Part shown: piece by piece, positions 34,001 through 42,342 of the stretch
Position numbering within the stretch: the first letter of the stretch is position 1
Layout: every line of letters begins with the position of its first letter
Assembly (NCBI GenBank): GCA_009926135.1
Contig: RFPL01000006.1
Span: 115,782 to 179,781, forward strand
DNA length: 64,000 nucleotides
Reading direction: 5' to 3'
DNA from: Sphingomonadaceae bacterium
GTDB lineage: Bacteria > Pseudomonadota > Alphaproteobacteria > Sphingomonadales > Sphingomonadaceae
Notes under the pieces: model-generated
The model's input: only the letters and a program-made list of their open reading frames with translations
Told to the model about the DNA's origin: nothing
The model's database searches: none
Made by a program: the position numbers and the translations under genes

Positions 34001-34257
34001 GCTTCCGCGCTGTGCTGATGACGGGCATCGTCCCGGCCATCGGCTTCGTGCCGATGGCGCTTGCTACCGGCCAGGGCGCGGAAGTGCAAAAGCCGCTCGC
34101 GATCGTCGTCATCGGCGGGTTGATCACTTCGACGATCCTGACGCTCTTCGTCCTTCCCGCGATCAGCCAACAGCTGCTCAAAGGGCGGCACAAGCACCAC
34201 GAAACCGGCGAATATGGCGACGTCGACCAGTTCGGCAGCGAACTGCCCGAAAAATGA
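31006..34257 (+). CDS. czcA: CzcA-like heavy-metal RND efflux pump
   Basis: 1083 residues, the usual length. Twelve-TM RND transporter with the HME signature LKLPIDAVPDITNKQVQINT near the N-terminus, LVTFPVETAMAGIPG, and in TM4 DFGLIVDGSIIIIENCLRRL, with Asp426, Asp432 and Glu439 as the proton relay typical of the Zn/Co/Cd (HME1) branch rather than the Cu/Ag branch. It exports divalent cations by proton antiport together with CzcB and CzcC. The start overlaps the lipoprotein gene by four bases. Confidence 0.95.
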   Translation: MIEKLLDAAIRFRWGVVVATLIVAAFGVFQLLKLPIDAVPDITNKQVQINTVDPALGPLDMERLVTFPVETAMAGIPGLQNTRSISRNGFSQVTVVFEENVDIYFARQQVAERLTQAKDSLPAGVEPSMGPVTTGLGEVLMYVVDFAPSGSKAAPRVAGKAGFQPDGSYLTIAGELLTDDVAKLGYLRTVQDWMIRPQLKTVKGVAGIDSIGGYEKQFVVEPDLAKMASYGVSFSELADALERANISVGANFIQRGGEAFLVRADGRIRTIDEIGRAAVATRGGIPVAVRDVAKVRVGGDLRTGAASKSGKEVVVGTALMLAGGNSRIVADAVSTKLEEIGKSLPPGIVVTPVLNRSTLVNSTIATVEKNLVEGALLVIAVLFWLLGNIRAAVIATLVIPLSFLMMGTGMNWTGTSGNLMSLGALDFGLIVDGSIIIIENCLRRLAERQHHEDRLLSLNERLHEVFEASREMVRPTIFGQAIIFLVFAPLLTFTGVEGKMFSPMAITVMLALAGAFILSLTFVPAMVALLIRGKVAEKEVKAIAWAKDRYVPLLDKAVARPWPWIGAGVGAFVLAGLVFLMLGREFIPQLNEGNLAMQGLRIPSTSLAQSKALQLQIEKAVSSMPEVQFVFSKTGTAEVATDPMPPNASDSFIILKPKDQWPAGVKTKEDVIARLEQRLKFTTGSVFEISQPIQLRFNELIAGVRGDIAIKLYGDDLTRMGGVAQQVASVLRTVPGAADVKVEQTEGFPTLDVQFDRDAIARYGLSLKDVTDTVAAALGGREAGIVFEGDRRFGIVVRLPNAIRDDLDAVAALPVMLPNDGDRASVPLGAVARFTFSEGLNQVSRDNGKRRVVVQANVRGNDLGSFIAEAQSKVAAEVQMPPGTFIEWGGQFENLQAASRRLSIVIPVVFAAIFGILFMALGGVRPAVSVYSAIPLGLAGGVFGLLLTGLPFSVSAAVGFIVLAGVGVLNGLVVMTAINQRIEAGLSVAQSVVEGSLERFRAVLMTGIVPAIGFVPMALATGQGAEVQKPLAIVVIGGLITSTILTLFVLPAISQQLLKGRHKHHETGEYGDVDQFGSELPEK

Positions 34258-34271
34258 GAAGGAGAGGAAAT

Positions 34272-34679
34272 ATGCACAAGCTGGTGTACTTGGCCGCCGG
34301 GGCGCTGGCTGTTCCGGCGCCGGCCCAGACCTTCGGCCCGCCATACCTGCCCGGTGTCTGGAGTCTTGGCGAAACGCCAAATTGCGCAACCGGGCCTGCT
34401 TGGGTGTTTTTGGCCGATGGCTATTATGCCGAAGTGCAACTCCCGGATCGGGGACCGTCGGCGACCGGCCTGTGGAAGGACGAGGGCAAGGCGATCGCCT
34501 ACACGCACAGTCATATGCCGTTCAAGGACATGATGACCCCCAACGAATTGAAACGCCTGACCGTCGAAGAACGCACGGCTGACAGGCTTGTGACTCGAAA
34601 CTATCGCGGAGTGCCTCGCATTTTCCATCGCTGTCCGGATGATGCGCTGAAGGCGAATGCCGCCCAAGTCGAGCACTGA
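34272..34679 (+). CDS. small secreted hypothetical protein after czcA
   Basis: 135 residues from 34272, with GGAGAGGAA upstream and a signal peptide (MHKLVYLAAGALAVPAPAQ). It contains LPGVWSLGETPNCATG and a C-terminal HRCPDD, suggesting one disulfide, and YYAEVQLPDRGPSATGLW, like small lipocalin-type stress proteins that start with GxW. No family can be named. It is cotranscribed with the czc genes. Confidence 0.7.
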   Translation: MHKLVYLAAGALAVPAPAQTFGPPYLPGVWSLGETPNCATGPAWVFLADGYYAEVQLPDRGPSATGLWKDEGKAIAYTHSHMPFKDMMTPNELKRLTVEERTADRLVTRNYRGVPRIFHRCPDDALKANAAQVEH

Positions 34680-36597
34680 GGTGAGCACGGAAGCCGATAC
34701 CGCGCGGGGTGCACCGGGAACGCTCTTCGAAAGCGAGGGGCTGAGAACCTTCGCTTTGGCCTCGCTGTGCGCTGCGGCGGCTTACGGTGTTGCCTGGCTA
34801 TCTCCTCAAATCGCCCAGTTCGCTTATGGCATCGGGGCCGGCGTCGCCGTGATCCCATTCGCGATGTCGGCCGTCCGCAAGGCCCTGCGCGGGCGGCCGT
34901 TCAGCATCGAAACGCTGGTCACGATCGCTGTGCTTGGCGCCTTGCCGATCGGGGCGGGGGCGGAAGCCGTTGTTGTCGTTGCGCTGTTCTCGCTTGGCGA
35001 ACTGCTCGAAGGCTTTGCCGCGGCGCGCGCAAGCTCGGGTCTTAGAGCGCTTGCCAAGATTCTGCCGTCACAAGCGACCATCGAAGAAAATGGCGGACGA
35101 AAGACGATTGACTCTGCCGAGCTTCGCGTCGGGATGGTTCTGCTGGTTTCGGCCGGCGACAGGATCGCGGCAGACGGCAAGATCCTTTCCGGCGAATCCG
35201 AATTCAACGAGGCGGCGATCACCGGCGAATCCCGTCCGGTTGCGAAGGGCGAAGGCGGCGAGGTTTTCGCGGGCAGTATCAATGGCGACGGCAGTCTCCG
35301 GATCGAAGTCACAAAAGATGCGGCCAATAGTGTCGTGGCCCGCATCGGCGATATGGTCGCCGAAGCGCAGGCTACGACGGCACCGACGGCGCGCTTCATC
35401 GACAGTTTCTCCAGTTGGTATACTCCGGCCGCCATTGTCATTGCGGCCTTGATCGCCATCGTTCCGCCCTTGGGCTTTGGCGGCGAATGGCCCGTTTGGA
35501 CATACCGCGCCCTGACCGTTCTGCTGATTGCCTGCCCCTGCGCGCTGGTTCTTTCAACCCCCGCTGCGATCGCGACGGGGATCGCCACCGCCGCGCGATC
35601 CGGCATTCTCATCAAAAGCGGGGCCGCACTCGAGATGTTGGCGCGGGTCGGAATCGCCGCATTCGATAAAACCGGCACGCTGACACTTGGTCATCCGGTG
35701 GTGACCGATGTCGAAGGCGACAGCATCGAACTGCTCCGGCTCGTCGCTGCGGTCGAAAACGGCCTATCGCATCCCGTAGCCCGTGCAATTGTTGCGGAGG
35801 CCCAAAGACGGGGCATCGCGATCCCCTTTGCCAGCGAGGTTCGGATCCGCCAAGGCGAAGGCGTGGAGGGCGTCGTCGAAGGGCGACGGGTATCGATATT
35901 AAGTCCGCGGGCCGCGCCGGGAATGGATGGTGCGTTTTCCGCGAGAGTCGATGCGCGCGAGCGCGAAGGCAAGACCGTGGCGGTCGTCGTCATCGATGGC
36001 GCGGTGACAGGTTTCATTGCCAGCCGCGACGAAGCGCGCGCCGATGCCGCCCCCGCGATTACCGAGCTCGCGCGACTGGGTATTCGCACGTTGATGCTGA
36101 GCGGCGACAACCAAAGGACCGCCGAGGCGATTGCCACGCCGCTCGGCATGCAGGCCCAAGGCGAACTGATGCCCGCGGGCAAGCTTGAGCGGATTGACGC
36201 GCTAAAGCGTGAAGCGCCGGTCTTGATGGTGGGCGACGGCGTGAATGACGCGCCCGCTCTCGCCAAAGCGTCGATCGGCCTTGCCATGGGGGGAGGCACC
36301 GATGTTGCGATAGAAACGGCTGACGTCGGCCTGCTGCGCGACCGGCTGCTGGGGGTACCCGACGCTATCCGTCTCGCCCGCTCGACCCGCAGGACGATCA
36401 TGGTCAACATTGCCCTCGCGGTCGGGTTGAAGCTCGTCTTTCTGGTGCTGGCGGTGTTCGGGCTCACCAATTTGTGGACCGCCATCATCGCCGACACCGG
36501 CGCGACCATCTTGGTGACGCTGAACGCGCTTCTTTTGTTTTGGACGTTCAGGCCGCTTGCCGACCCTGACACACCCCTTGCCTCGGGACAAACATGA
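34657..36597 (+). CDS. Zn/Cd/Pb-exporting P1B-type ATPase without N-terminal metal-binding domain
   Basis: 646 residues from the ATG at 34657, overlapping the previous gene by 23 bases; a GTG at 34681 is an equally possible start. P-type ATPase signatures are all present: TGES in ITGESRPVAK, the TM6 CPC of the ZntA/CadA class (ACPCALV, Cys293/Cys295), phosphorylated Asp in DKTGTLT near residue 337, NGLSHPVARAI with the HP motif, and GDGVNDAPALA. The last TM helices carry the conserved Asp (IIADTGATI). Unusually there is no HMA domain or CxxC before the first TM. It exports Zn, Cd or Pb from the cytoplasm. It lies two bases before czcD. Confidence 0.93.
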   Translation: MPPKSSTEVSTEADTARGAPGTLFESEGLRTFALASLCAAAAYGVAWLSPQIAQFAYGIGAGVAVIPFAMSAVRKALRGRPFSIETLVTIAVLGALPIGAGAEAVVVVALFSLGELLEGFAAARASSGLRALAKILPSQATIEENGGRKTIDSAELRVGMVLLVSAGDRIAADGKILSGESEFNEAAITGESRPVAKGEGGEVFAGSINGDGSLRIEVTKDAANSVVARIGDMVAEAQATTAPTARFIDSFSSWYTPAAIVIAALIAIVPPLGFGGEWPVWTYRALTVLLIACPCALVLSTPAAIATGIATAARSGILIKSGAALEMLARVGIAAFDKTGTLTLGHPVVTDVEGDSIELLRLVAAVENGLSHPVARAIVAEAQRRGIAIPFASEVRIRQGEGVEGVVEGRRVSILSPRAAPGMDGAFSARVDAREREGKTVAVVVIDGAVTGFIASRDEARADAAPAITELARLGIRTLMLSGDNQRTAEAIATPLGMQAQGELMPAGKLERIDALKREAPVLMVGDGVNDAPALAKASIGLAMGGGTDVAIETADVGLLRDRLLGVPDAIRLARSTRRTIMVNIALAVGLKLVFLVLAVFGLTNLWTAIIADTGATILVTLNALLLFWTFRPLADPDTPLASGQT

Positions 36598-36598
36598 A

Positions 36599-37525
36599 AT
36601 GGGCGTGGGACACAGCCACGGCGACGAGGGTCATGGAACGCCAGGCCACAGCCACACCGCAGGCGCGAACACGCGCAGTCTGGCGATCGCGCTGGGCCTC
36701 ACCGGCACCTTCCTGGTCGCCGAACTCGTTGGTGCCTACTGGTTCAACAGCCTGGCCCTTCTCTCCGACGCCGCGCATATGTTCACCGATGCGGCGGCGC
36801 TCGCGATCGCGCTGGTCGCGGTGCAAATTGGCCAGCGCTCCGCCGACGCACAGCGGACTTATGGCTACCGGCGCTTTGAAATCCTTGCCGCTGCCTTCAA
36901 TGCCGTGCTGCTGTTCGGTGTCGCGGGTTATGTGTTGTACGAAGGCGTCGCCCGTTTCTTCAAACCCAGCCCGGTTGAATCGGTGGGAATGCTGATCGTT
37001 GCGTCGGTCGGGTTGATCGTCAACCTCGTATCGATGCGGATTCTCGCTGGGGGCAAAGAGGCCAGCCTCAACGTCAAAGGGGCCTATCTCGAAGTTTGGG
37101 CCGACATGCTCGGATCGCTTGGCGTCATCGGCGCCGCTGTTGCCATCTACTTCACGGACCTATCGTGGATCGACCCGCTCGTTGCTATCGCAATCGGGCT
37201 CTGGGTGCTGCCGAGAACCTGGTCGCTGCTGCGCGATACTACGCATATTCTCCTGCAGGGCGTTCCGCGCGGGTTCGACCTTGATGCAATCCGCAGCGCG
37301 ATGATGACAACGCCCGGCGTCGCCGGGGTCCATGATCTGCATATGTGGTCGGTCGCGGGAGACGATGCCAGTCTGACGGCGCACCTCGTGCTGCAACCGG
37401 ACGCGTTGGGAGAAGCCACGCGAATCGCAGTCGCAGGATTGCTCGAAGAGCAGTTCAAAATCCACCACGCAACGCTGCAGACCGAGAACGAACCCTGTGC
37501 GGACGCGGGAGCGCTGCATGCCTGA
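36599..37525 (+). CDS. czcD: CzcD-like cation diffusion facilitator
   Basis: 308 residues from the ATG at 36599, two bases after the ATPase stop. A His-rich N-terminus (HSHGDEGHGTPGHSH) precedes six TM helices; the TM2 metal site is LLSDAAHMFTD (D-x-x-x-x-x-x-D with His) and TM5 has YLEVWADMLGS. A C-terminal cytoplasmic ferredoxin-like domain (VHDLHMWSVAGDD) completes the CzcD/ZitB architecture. It exchanges Zn, Cd or Co for protons. The gene belongs to the czc cluster. Confidence 0.93.
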   Translation: MGVGHSHGDEGHGTPGHSHTAGANTRSLAIALGLTGTFLVAELVGAYWFNSLALLSDAAHMFTDAAALAIALVAVQIGQRSADAQRTYGYRRFEILAAAFNAVLLFGVAGYVLYEGVARFFKPSPVESVGMLIVASVGLIVNLVSMRILAGGKEASLNVKGAYLEVWADMLGSLGVIGAAVAIYFTDLSWIDPLVAIAIGLWVLPRTWSLLRDTTHILLQGVPRGFDLDAIRSAMMTTPGVAGVHDLHMWSVAGDDASLTAHLVLQPDALGEATRIAVAGLLEEQFKIHHATLQTENEPCADAGALHA

Positions 37526-37614
37526 TGGCATTCAGCTTCCTGCAATCAAGCGCCTCCAGCTGCCAAAGCAGCAAATGGCGGCTCGCTACCTACATCGCGC
37601 TTTGGCGGATCATT

Positions 37615-37914
37615 TCAGTGATGGTTGCGCCGGTGCTGGCGCCGCACCGACCTCGGGGCGTGCCGATCATAGCTGTAGAGATTTTCAAGATAGTGACTGT
37701 CGCGCCGCGGCTCATAGTGATCATAGCCATCGCGATATGCCCTGCCAGTATATCTGTCATGGTCATAGACCTGCGCACGATAATGACCGAGTCTGCTTTC
37801 ATAGTAGCGGTCGCTGTAGTCAAAGTGCCGATTGCCATGATGCGGCCGCGCCTGGGCAGGATTTGCGACAACCGCAGCGAGTACAACGGCCAGGCCCAAC
37901 ATTGCCTTGGTCAT
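37615..37914 (-). CDS. small periplasmic Arg/Tyr/His-rich protein (RcnB-like composition)
   Basis: 99 residues from 37914 with signal peptide (MTKAMLGLAVVLAAVVANPAQA). The mature part is strongly enriched in Arg, Tyr, Asp and His (RPHHGNRHFDYSDRYYESR), a composition seen in RcnB-like periplasmic proteins linked to Ni/Co homeostasis. The family assignment is tentative. It converges on czcD. Confidence 0.6.
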   Translation of the reverse strand: MTKAMLGLAVVLAAVVANPAQARPHHGNRHFDYSDRYYESRLGHYRAQVYDHDRYTGRAYRDGYDHYEPRRDSHYLENLYSYDRHAPRSVRRQHRRNHH

Positions 37915-38251
37915 CTTGCTCTCCTCGACACACGCCCTCCATTCGAACATGCGAGATTCTTCCGTGCCAGCGGCCTTCTGAACACAGGCCTAACGATTTT
38001 CGGTGCGCGAGATCAGCGAAGATCCGCACCGCATTCCCCTACGGTCCACGTTCGACGCCCGATTTCAGGCTTCCGCCCGAGAAGAAGCTGCGGCGCGTCG
38101 CGAAGACGGACCGCGCCGTGGGCGTCGGCCGCCCCTGCCGCGCCCACGGCGGAACCATATCGTCCGCAGGCGCCGTAGGCGGTCGCCGCTCGCTTGCGCT
38201 CAGGGAACCTGGGCGCGACCAGAGTGGAATACAAACATCGAGGAGATCGAA
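37915..38251. other. intergenic region, no gene seen
   Basis: 337 bases between divergently oriented small genes. It holds GC-rich inverted repeats near 38110-38150 and a ribosome site (GAGGAG) for the 38252 gene. No coding frame with a recognisable product and no clear promoter boxes. Confidence 0.5.
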
Positions 38252-38545
38252 ATGACGCAAGCATCACTAGAGACCGGGGCTGCCATGCTGTGCCCGGCGT
38301 GCCGGGTTCAGCTGACGATGTCCGAGCGGCAGGGGGTTGAGATCGATTACTGTCCGCAATGCCGCGGGGTGTGGCTCGATCGGGGTGAACTCGACAAGAT
38401 CATCGAGCGGAGCGAGTCGAGATCCACGGGTGCTGAACGCGGTTTGTCCCGGGATGGCGATGGGCACGACCGGCATGACCGCGATTATCGCGGTCGAGGA
38501 CACCATGGCCGCCGTAAGGGCTTTCTCGCGGAGCTGTTCGACTGA
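38252..38545 (+). CDS. zinc-ribbon protein (zf-TFIIB family)
   Basis: 97 residues from 38252. The core is CPACRVQLTMSERQGVEIDY then CPQCRGVWLDRGELDKII, the TFIIB-type zinc ribbon with WLDRGEL found in a family of small bacterial proteins of unknown function. The C-terminal half is rich in Arg, Asp, His and Gly (RDGDGHDRHDRDYRGRGHH), likely flexible and possibly metal binding. A shorter start at 38285 (MLCPAC) is possible. Confidence 0.85.
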   Translation: MTQASLETGAAMLCPACRVQLTMSERQGVEIDYCPQCRGVWLDRGELDKIIERSESRSTGAERGLSRDGDGHDRHDRDYRGRGHHGRRKGFLAELFD

Positions 38546-38590
38546 TGACGAAACATGCTCGCCATCATGTCCATCCATGAGGAGAGGGCT

Positions 38591-39949
38591 ATGAGAACAG
38601 GGAGTAGGGTTCCGCTGGCTTTGGCAATGCTGCTCTTGCCCGGCACTGTCAAAGCGGACACGTTGCAGGAAGCTTTGGCCGTTGCTTATCAAACAAACCC
38701 GAGCCTGACGGGCGCGCGGGCCACATTGAGAGCGACCGACGAAGGCGTTCCAATTGCGTTGGCTGCGGGCCGGCCAACCGTCAGCGCGACCGCCGACTAT
38801 CAAGAATTCCTCGTGCGCTCCGCCAACAGCTTCTCGGCCCCCCTCAGGGCAGCGAATGCTGGCGCGAACGTCAACATCCCGATTTACCAGGGAGGAAGGG
38901 TCAAAAATTCCGTCAAGGCAGCCGAAGCGAGGGTTCTTGCGGGCCGCGCCGCATTACGCTCAACCGAGGCAGACGTTTTTACCGTAATCGTATCGGTCTA
39001 CATGGATGTCCTGCGCGACACGGCCATCGTCGAACTGAACAGTCGAAATGTTGCCGTGCTGGCGACCAATCTGGAAGCATCGCGCGACCGGTTCGAGGTC
39101 GGAGATCTCACGAGGACCGATGTCGCGCAGTCGGAAGCTCGTCTCCAGGTGGCAAAGGGCCAGCTCGAACTGGCACGGTCCCAACTCGACGCCAGTCTTG
39201 AAAACTATCTGCGATTTGTGGGAATCCCAGCCCGAAATCTGGAGCAACCAGCGGACTTGCAGGCACTGCCGACAACTGCGGACGACGCTTTGCTGGTAGC
39301 ACTCGACAACAATCCTCAACTCGAAGCCGTCAAGGCCGACGTGGCAGCAGCGCGCTTCGACATCAAGGTCGCCGGTGCATCGCGCCTGCCCCGGCTTTCG
39401 GCGGTCGCCTCGGGCTCCTACAACAACTATCTCGGGACACTCGGAAGCACACTCCCGGGGCGCGTTTTCCAACAGCAACAAACGGCCGCAACGATTGGGC
39501 TTTCAGCAAGCATTCCGCTCTATCAGGGTGGCCTGCCTGCGGCGCAAGTGCGCCGCTCGCAAGCCGTGCTAGGCCAGACCCTCGAGCAAGAGGTGTTTGT
39601 CGAACGCCGCATCGTCGCCGACACGCGCGCGGCCTTTTCCAGATATCGCGCGACACAGACCGTCATCGTTTCGGCACAGGCGGCGGTCTCCGCAAATGAA
39701 CTGGCGCTCGAAGGGGTTCGCGCGGAGAATACCGTCGGTAACCGCAACGTGCTGGATGTGCTCAATGCCGAACAAGAGCTGCTCAACAACAGGGTTCAAC
39801 TCGTGACAGCACGGCGCGATGCTTATGTAGCGGGCTTCGCACTGCTCGCGGCCATGGGCCGGGCCGAGGCACGCTACCTCAATTTGTTCGGCGGGACGCT
39901 GTTCGACCCGCAACTGCGCAGCGGAGCTCCCGACACGCCGAAGCCATGA
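38591..39949 (+). CDS. tolC: TolC family outer-membrane channel
   Basis: 452 residues from the ATG at 38591 (GAGGAG upstream) with a signal peptide ending near VKADTL. TolC-type signatures are DTLQEALAVAYQTNPSL, VNIPIYQGGRVKNSVKAAE and the repeated SIPLYQGGLPAAQVRRSQ, with the long coiled-coil helices between. This is the outer-membrane exit duct for type I secretion or tripartite efflux. No inner-membrane partner is adjacent, so it may serve several pumps. Confidence 0.92.
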   Translation: MRTGSRVPLALAMLLLPGTVKADTLQEALAVAYQTNPSLTGARATLRATDEGVPIALAAGRPTVSATADYQEFLVRSANSFSAPLRAANAGANVNIPIYQGGRVKNSVKAAEARVLAGRAALRSTEADVFTVIVSVYMDVLRDTAIVELNSRNVAVLATNLEASRDRFEVGDLTRTDVAQSEARLQVAKGQLELARSQLDASLENYLRFVGIPARNLEQPADLQALPTTADDALLVALDNNPQLEAVKADVAAARFDIKVAGASRLPRLSAVASGSYNNYLGTLGSTLPGRVFQQQQTAATIGLSASIPLYQGGLPAAQVRRSQAVLGQTLEQEVFVERRIVADTRAAFSRYRATQTVIVSAQAAVSANELALEGVRAENTVGNRNVLDVLNAEQELLNNRVQLVTARRDAYVAGFALLAAMGRAEARYLNLFGGTLFDPQLRSGAPDTPKP

Positions 39950-39990
39950 CAATGAACGAAGGAAACAGAATACGGGAAAGGAGAAGGACG

Positions 39991-40395
39991 ATGAAATCAA
40001 CTTTGGCAAAGACCCTGATCATTGGCGCTGCGAGTGGCACCCTCGGCGGATGTGCCACCTATCGAAGCGAGCCCCCTAAACTTGCCTATTTCATCGTGCC
40101 TTGCAGCACTCCCGGAGCGTTTCCCGCACAACCTGTGAACACGACCGACGCCAGTGCGCCTGCTGCTCCGCAGGATGTGGCTTCGGAACCCGTGAAGGTC
40201 GCTGCGGCTCCAAAAGAAGCAACACCGACCTGCCTGATCGGCGCTGCGACAGGCAGACCTTACACCCCGGCTTACGGCGGCTATGGCTATGCGCCTTATT
40301 ACCCATACCCGCGCGCTCACGGCGGGATCGGGGTCGTGCTTCATGGCGGTAGCCATGGAGGCGGGCATCATGGGGGCGGTCATCGAGGCCACTGA
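39991..40395 (+). CDS. lipoprotein with His/Gly-rich tail
   Basis: 134 residues from 39991 (AAAGGAGAAGG upstream). The lipobox is GTLGGCATY, followed by an Ala/Pro-rich linker, two further Cys, an aromatic segment (YGGYGYAPYYPYPRAHGG) and a terminal HGGSHGGGHHGGGHRGH that should bind metal ions. No named family. Confidence 0.7.
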   Translation: MKSTLAKTLIIGAASGTLGGCATYRSEPPKLAYFIVPCSTPGAFPAQPVNTTDASAPAAPQDVASEPVKVAAAPKEATPTCLIGAATGRPYTPAYGGYGYAPYYPYPRAHGGIGVVLHGGSHGGGHHGGGHRGH

Positions 40396-40418
40396 CGTAA
40401 CGGTTCCGGAGTTGCCCG

Positions 40419-40865
40419 ATGGAGATCAGCGCCGAAGTGCTCATCCCCGCCAGCCTCAGCACAGTTTGGGGGGCGCTGGTCGATTTTCCGCATTACCGTA
40501 GCTGGCACCCGCTTGTCGAAATCGATGGAGAAGCGGAGGAAGGCGCCAACATCGACTATTTCTACCGGAACAACGTCGAGGCGCCGCGAAGCATGAGCAT
40601 GAAAGCCACGATCACGACGTTGATACCGGCAAGAGAGTTGCGCATTGAAATGGGTGTCAAGGGTATCGTCATGATAGAAGAACGGTACCTCCTGCAGCGC
40701 CAAGGGACGCAGGTGCGCGTATTGCATTCCGCAGATCTGAGAGGCTTGGTTCCACTGTTGGCAGGCCGCCTGTTTCGGAAGCGGCTCACAGAAAAGTTTC
40801 AACTTTCGATCGACTGGCTGGCGCGACACCTGGCTGCTAAGCAACTACTCAAGTCTCAAAGATAG
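40419..40865 (+). CDS. SRPBCC (START-like) domain protein
   Basis: 148 residues from 40419. The sequence opens with ISAEVLIPASLSTVWGALVDFPHYRSWHP, the strand-helix start of polyketide-cyclase/START-like SRPBCC folds, and ends with a long amphipathic helix (LTEKFQLSIDWLARHLAAK). Such proteins bind hydrophobic ligands; the ligand is unknown. Confidence 0.8.
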   Translation: MEISAEVLIPASLSTVWGALVDFPHYRSWHPLVEIDGEAEEGANIDYFYRNNVEAPRSMSMKATITTLIPARELRIEMGVKGIVMIEERYLLQRQGTQVRVLHSADLRGLVPLLAGRLFRKRLTEKFQLSIDWLARHLAAKQLLKSQR

Positions 40866-41468
40866 TAATGACGCTCGCACCATGTTGGTGTATCGCACTA
40901 TTTTGAATCGTTCGGACGTAGCTTTGTTGCGGGTTAGCGCAGATCATGCCAAATCTTGCCCATATCGACCGGGACGATATGCGGCATGTGATAATCGAAC
41001 TGCAAAAGATCACAACGATGCTGTCCGGAACTCCCGACCATGCCGAAGTCTTTTTGACCCAAACCGCGCTCGCCATTTGTTAGCAACGGTGTCTGGCTCG
41101 CGATGAAGATGGGCTTCAGTGCGAAGCCCGATCTGATCAAGAGCACTGCCCCGGGAAGTGGGTGCAATCAGCAAGGAATGAGGCGCGTCCGGGAACTGAG
41201 TTCGTCTGTTTCCTTCTTCATTGCGGACTGGCCGATGTTGCCCAGATGGTGCAACCGGCACCATGAACGTCGATGTGTTGAGGCCCATTCGGTCCTGTTG
41301 GGCTTTGACAGTGTCCGTCTTCGATGGTGAAGCCTTGGTGATGAATATCTGGCAGAGTCCGTTGGTTTGCTATGACTTTCGTTTGGTCACCGAGATGATC
41401 TGCACTATCAGCAAACGCGCCGCAAATGCGTGAAGGTCCAGCGATGGAGTTTCATTAGCTGCCAGCTT
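40866..41468. other. gene-poor boundary between metal cargo and transfer genes
   Basis: About 600 bases. The only frame with any appeal is a 45-codon one at 40946-41083 on the plus strand. The base composition is lower in GC than both neighbours and the codon pattern of all frames is poor, so this may be decayed DNA at the junction of two modules. Confidence 0.5.
40946..41083 (+). CDS. possible very small protein
   Basis: 45 codons, MPNLAHIDRDDMRHVIIELQ then a short helical remainder ending ALAIC. No family, no clear ribosome site. It may be a fragment. Confidence 0.2.
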   Translation: MPNLAHIDRDDMRHVIIELQKITTMLSGTPDHAEVFLTQTALAIC

Positions 41469-41924
41469 CTATACGAGGATTGAAGCCACCCCAAAAATAG
41501 CGAGAACCACGAGGCCGCCGCCGCCTGCCATTCTCATCGCTGCGCGCAGTTTGACTTGCCCGGACGGAGTGAGCTTGTTCCAGGTCCGGTCGATCGAAGT
41601 CTTGTAGCCGAGATAGCCGTCGGCGAGATCCATGCTGCCATGGACGAAGAAGGTCAGGATGACCGCGCAAAACACGGTCTGGATTGCAGCGAAGTTCAGG
41701 AAAATCACGATCAGGATCCAGAGGGCAGCGATCGCGGTCAGCTGCTTGGCCAGCTGGAAGAGAGGCTTGATTTTGTAGATCTGCGGCCGCGCGATCCTCA
41801 CCGGATAAAGGTAGAGCGGGCGCCGACAGCGGGTGCAGCCATAGACGGGCAGGCGCTGCGGCCATGAGGGAATGCGCGCCGAGCAGTAAGGGCATTCCGG
41901 GCCGGGCGGCGCATCAGCTTTCAT
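41469..41924 (-). CDS. zinc-ribbon membrane protein, uncharacterised
   Basis: 151 residues from 41924 (MKADAPPGPECPYC). Four Cys in two CxxC pairs (CPYC and CTRC) form a likely zinc ribbon near the N-terminus, followed by two or three hydrophobic helices (LTAIAALWILIVIFLNFAAI, TVFCAVILTFFVHGSMDLA) and a last one at the C-terminus. No known family; it is the first gene on the transfer side of the junction. Confidence 0.65.
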   Translation of the reverse strand: MKADAPPGPECPYCSARIPSWPQRLPVYGCTRCRRPLYLYPVRIARPQIYKIKPLFQLAKQLTAIAALWILIVIFLNFAAIQTVFCAVILTFFVHGSMDLADGYLGYKTSIDRTWNKLTPSGQVKLRAAMRMAGGGGLVVLAIFGVASILV

Positions 41925-42038
41925 TGGCGGTCCTGATTTGTGAGATGTGCCCGGCTTCGAACGAGCCCGGTTTGATCGAGACGGCACCGCCGGGATTTGG
42001 CTGGATGGTCGGCGAGAGAGTGTTGATCGCCGCCTGCG

Positions 42039-42287
42039 TCACGCCCTTGATGCCTTGCACGGTGTGGTAGCCGGCGCAGCAGGCCGTTTGAGCCTGTGCC
42101 AGTCGGGGATAAAGATCGCTTCGACGGGTTTATCGAAGACCTGGGCGATCCTGAAGGCGGTGTCGAGGTTGGGGGTTTTGCCGGCTTCGAGGCCGATTAT
42201 ATAGGCGCGCGAACAATTGGCGTGACGCGCAAGTTCGCGCTGGGTGAGGCCTAGCTGGGTCCGGTGAAATTTGACGGTGTTGCGCAT
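42039..42287 (-). CDS. XRE family transcriptional regulator
   Basis: 82 residues from the ATG at 42287. Residues 1-60 form a Cro/CI helix-turn-helix (FHRTQLGLTQRELARHANCS then YIIGLEAGKTPNLDTAFRIA). Small XRE proteins of this kind commonly control plasmid or ICE genes. It lies 55 bases after the Cys-rich protein gene on the same strand. Confidence 0.85.
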   Translation of the reverse strand: MRNTVKFHRTQLGLTQRELARHANCSRAYIIGLEAGKTPNLDTAFRIAQVFDKPVEAIFIPDWHRLKRPAAPATTPCKASRA

Positions 42288-42342
42288 TGTCGCTCCAGCC
42301 AATGAGGGGCCCGGGTGCCCACCGGGCCGCATCATTCGAATG

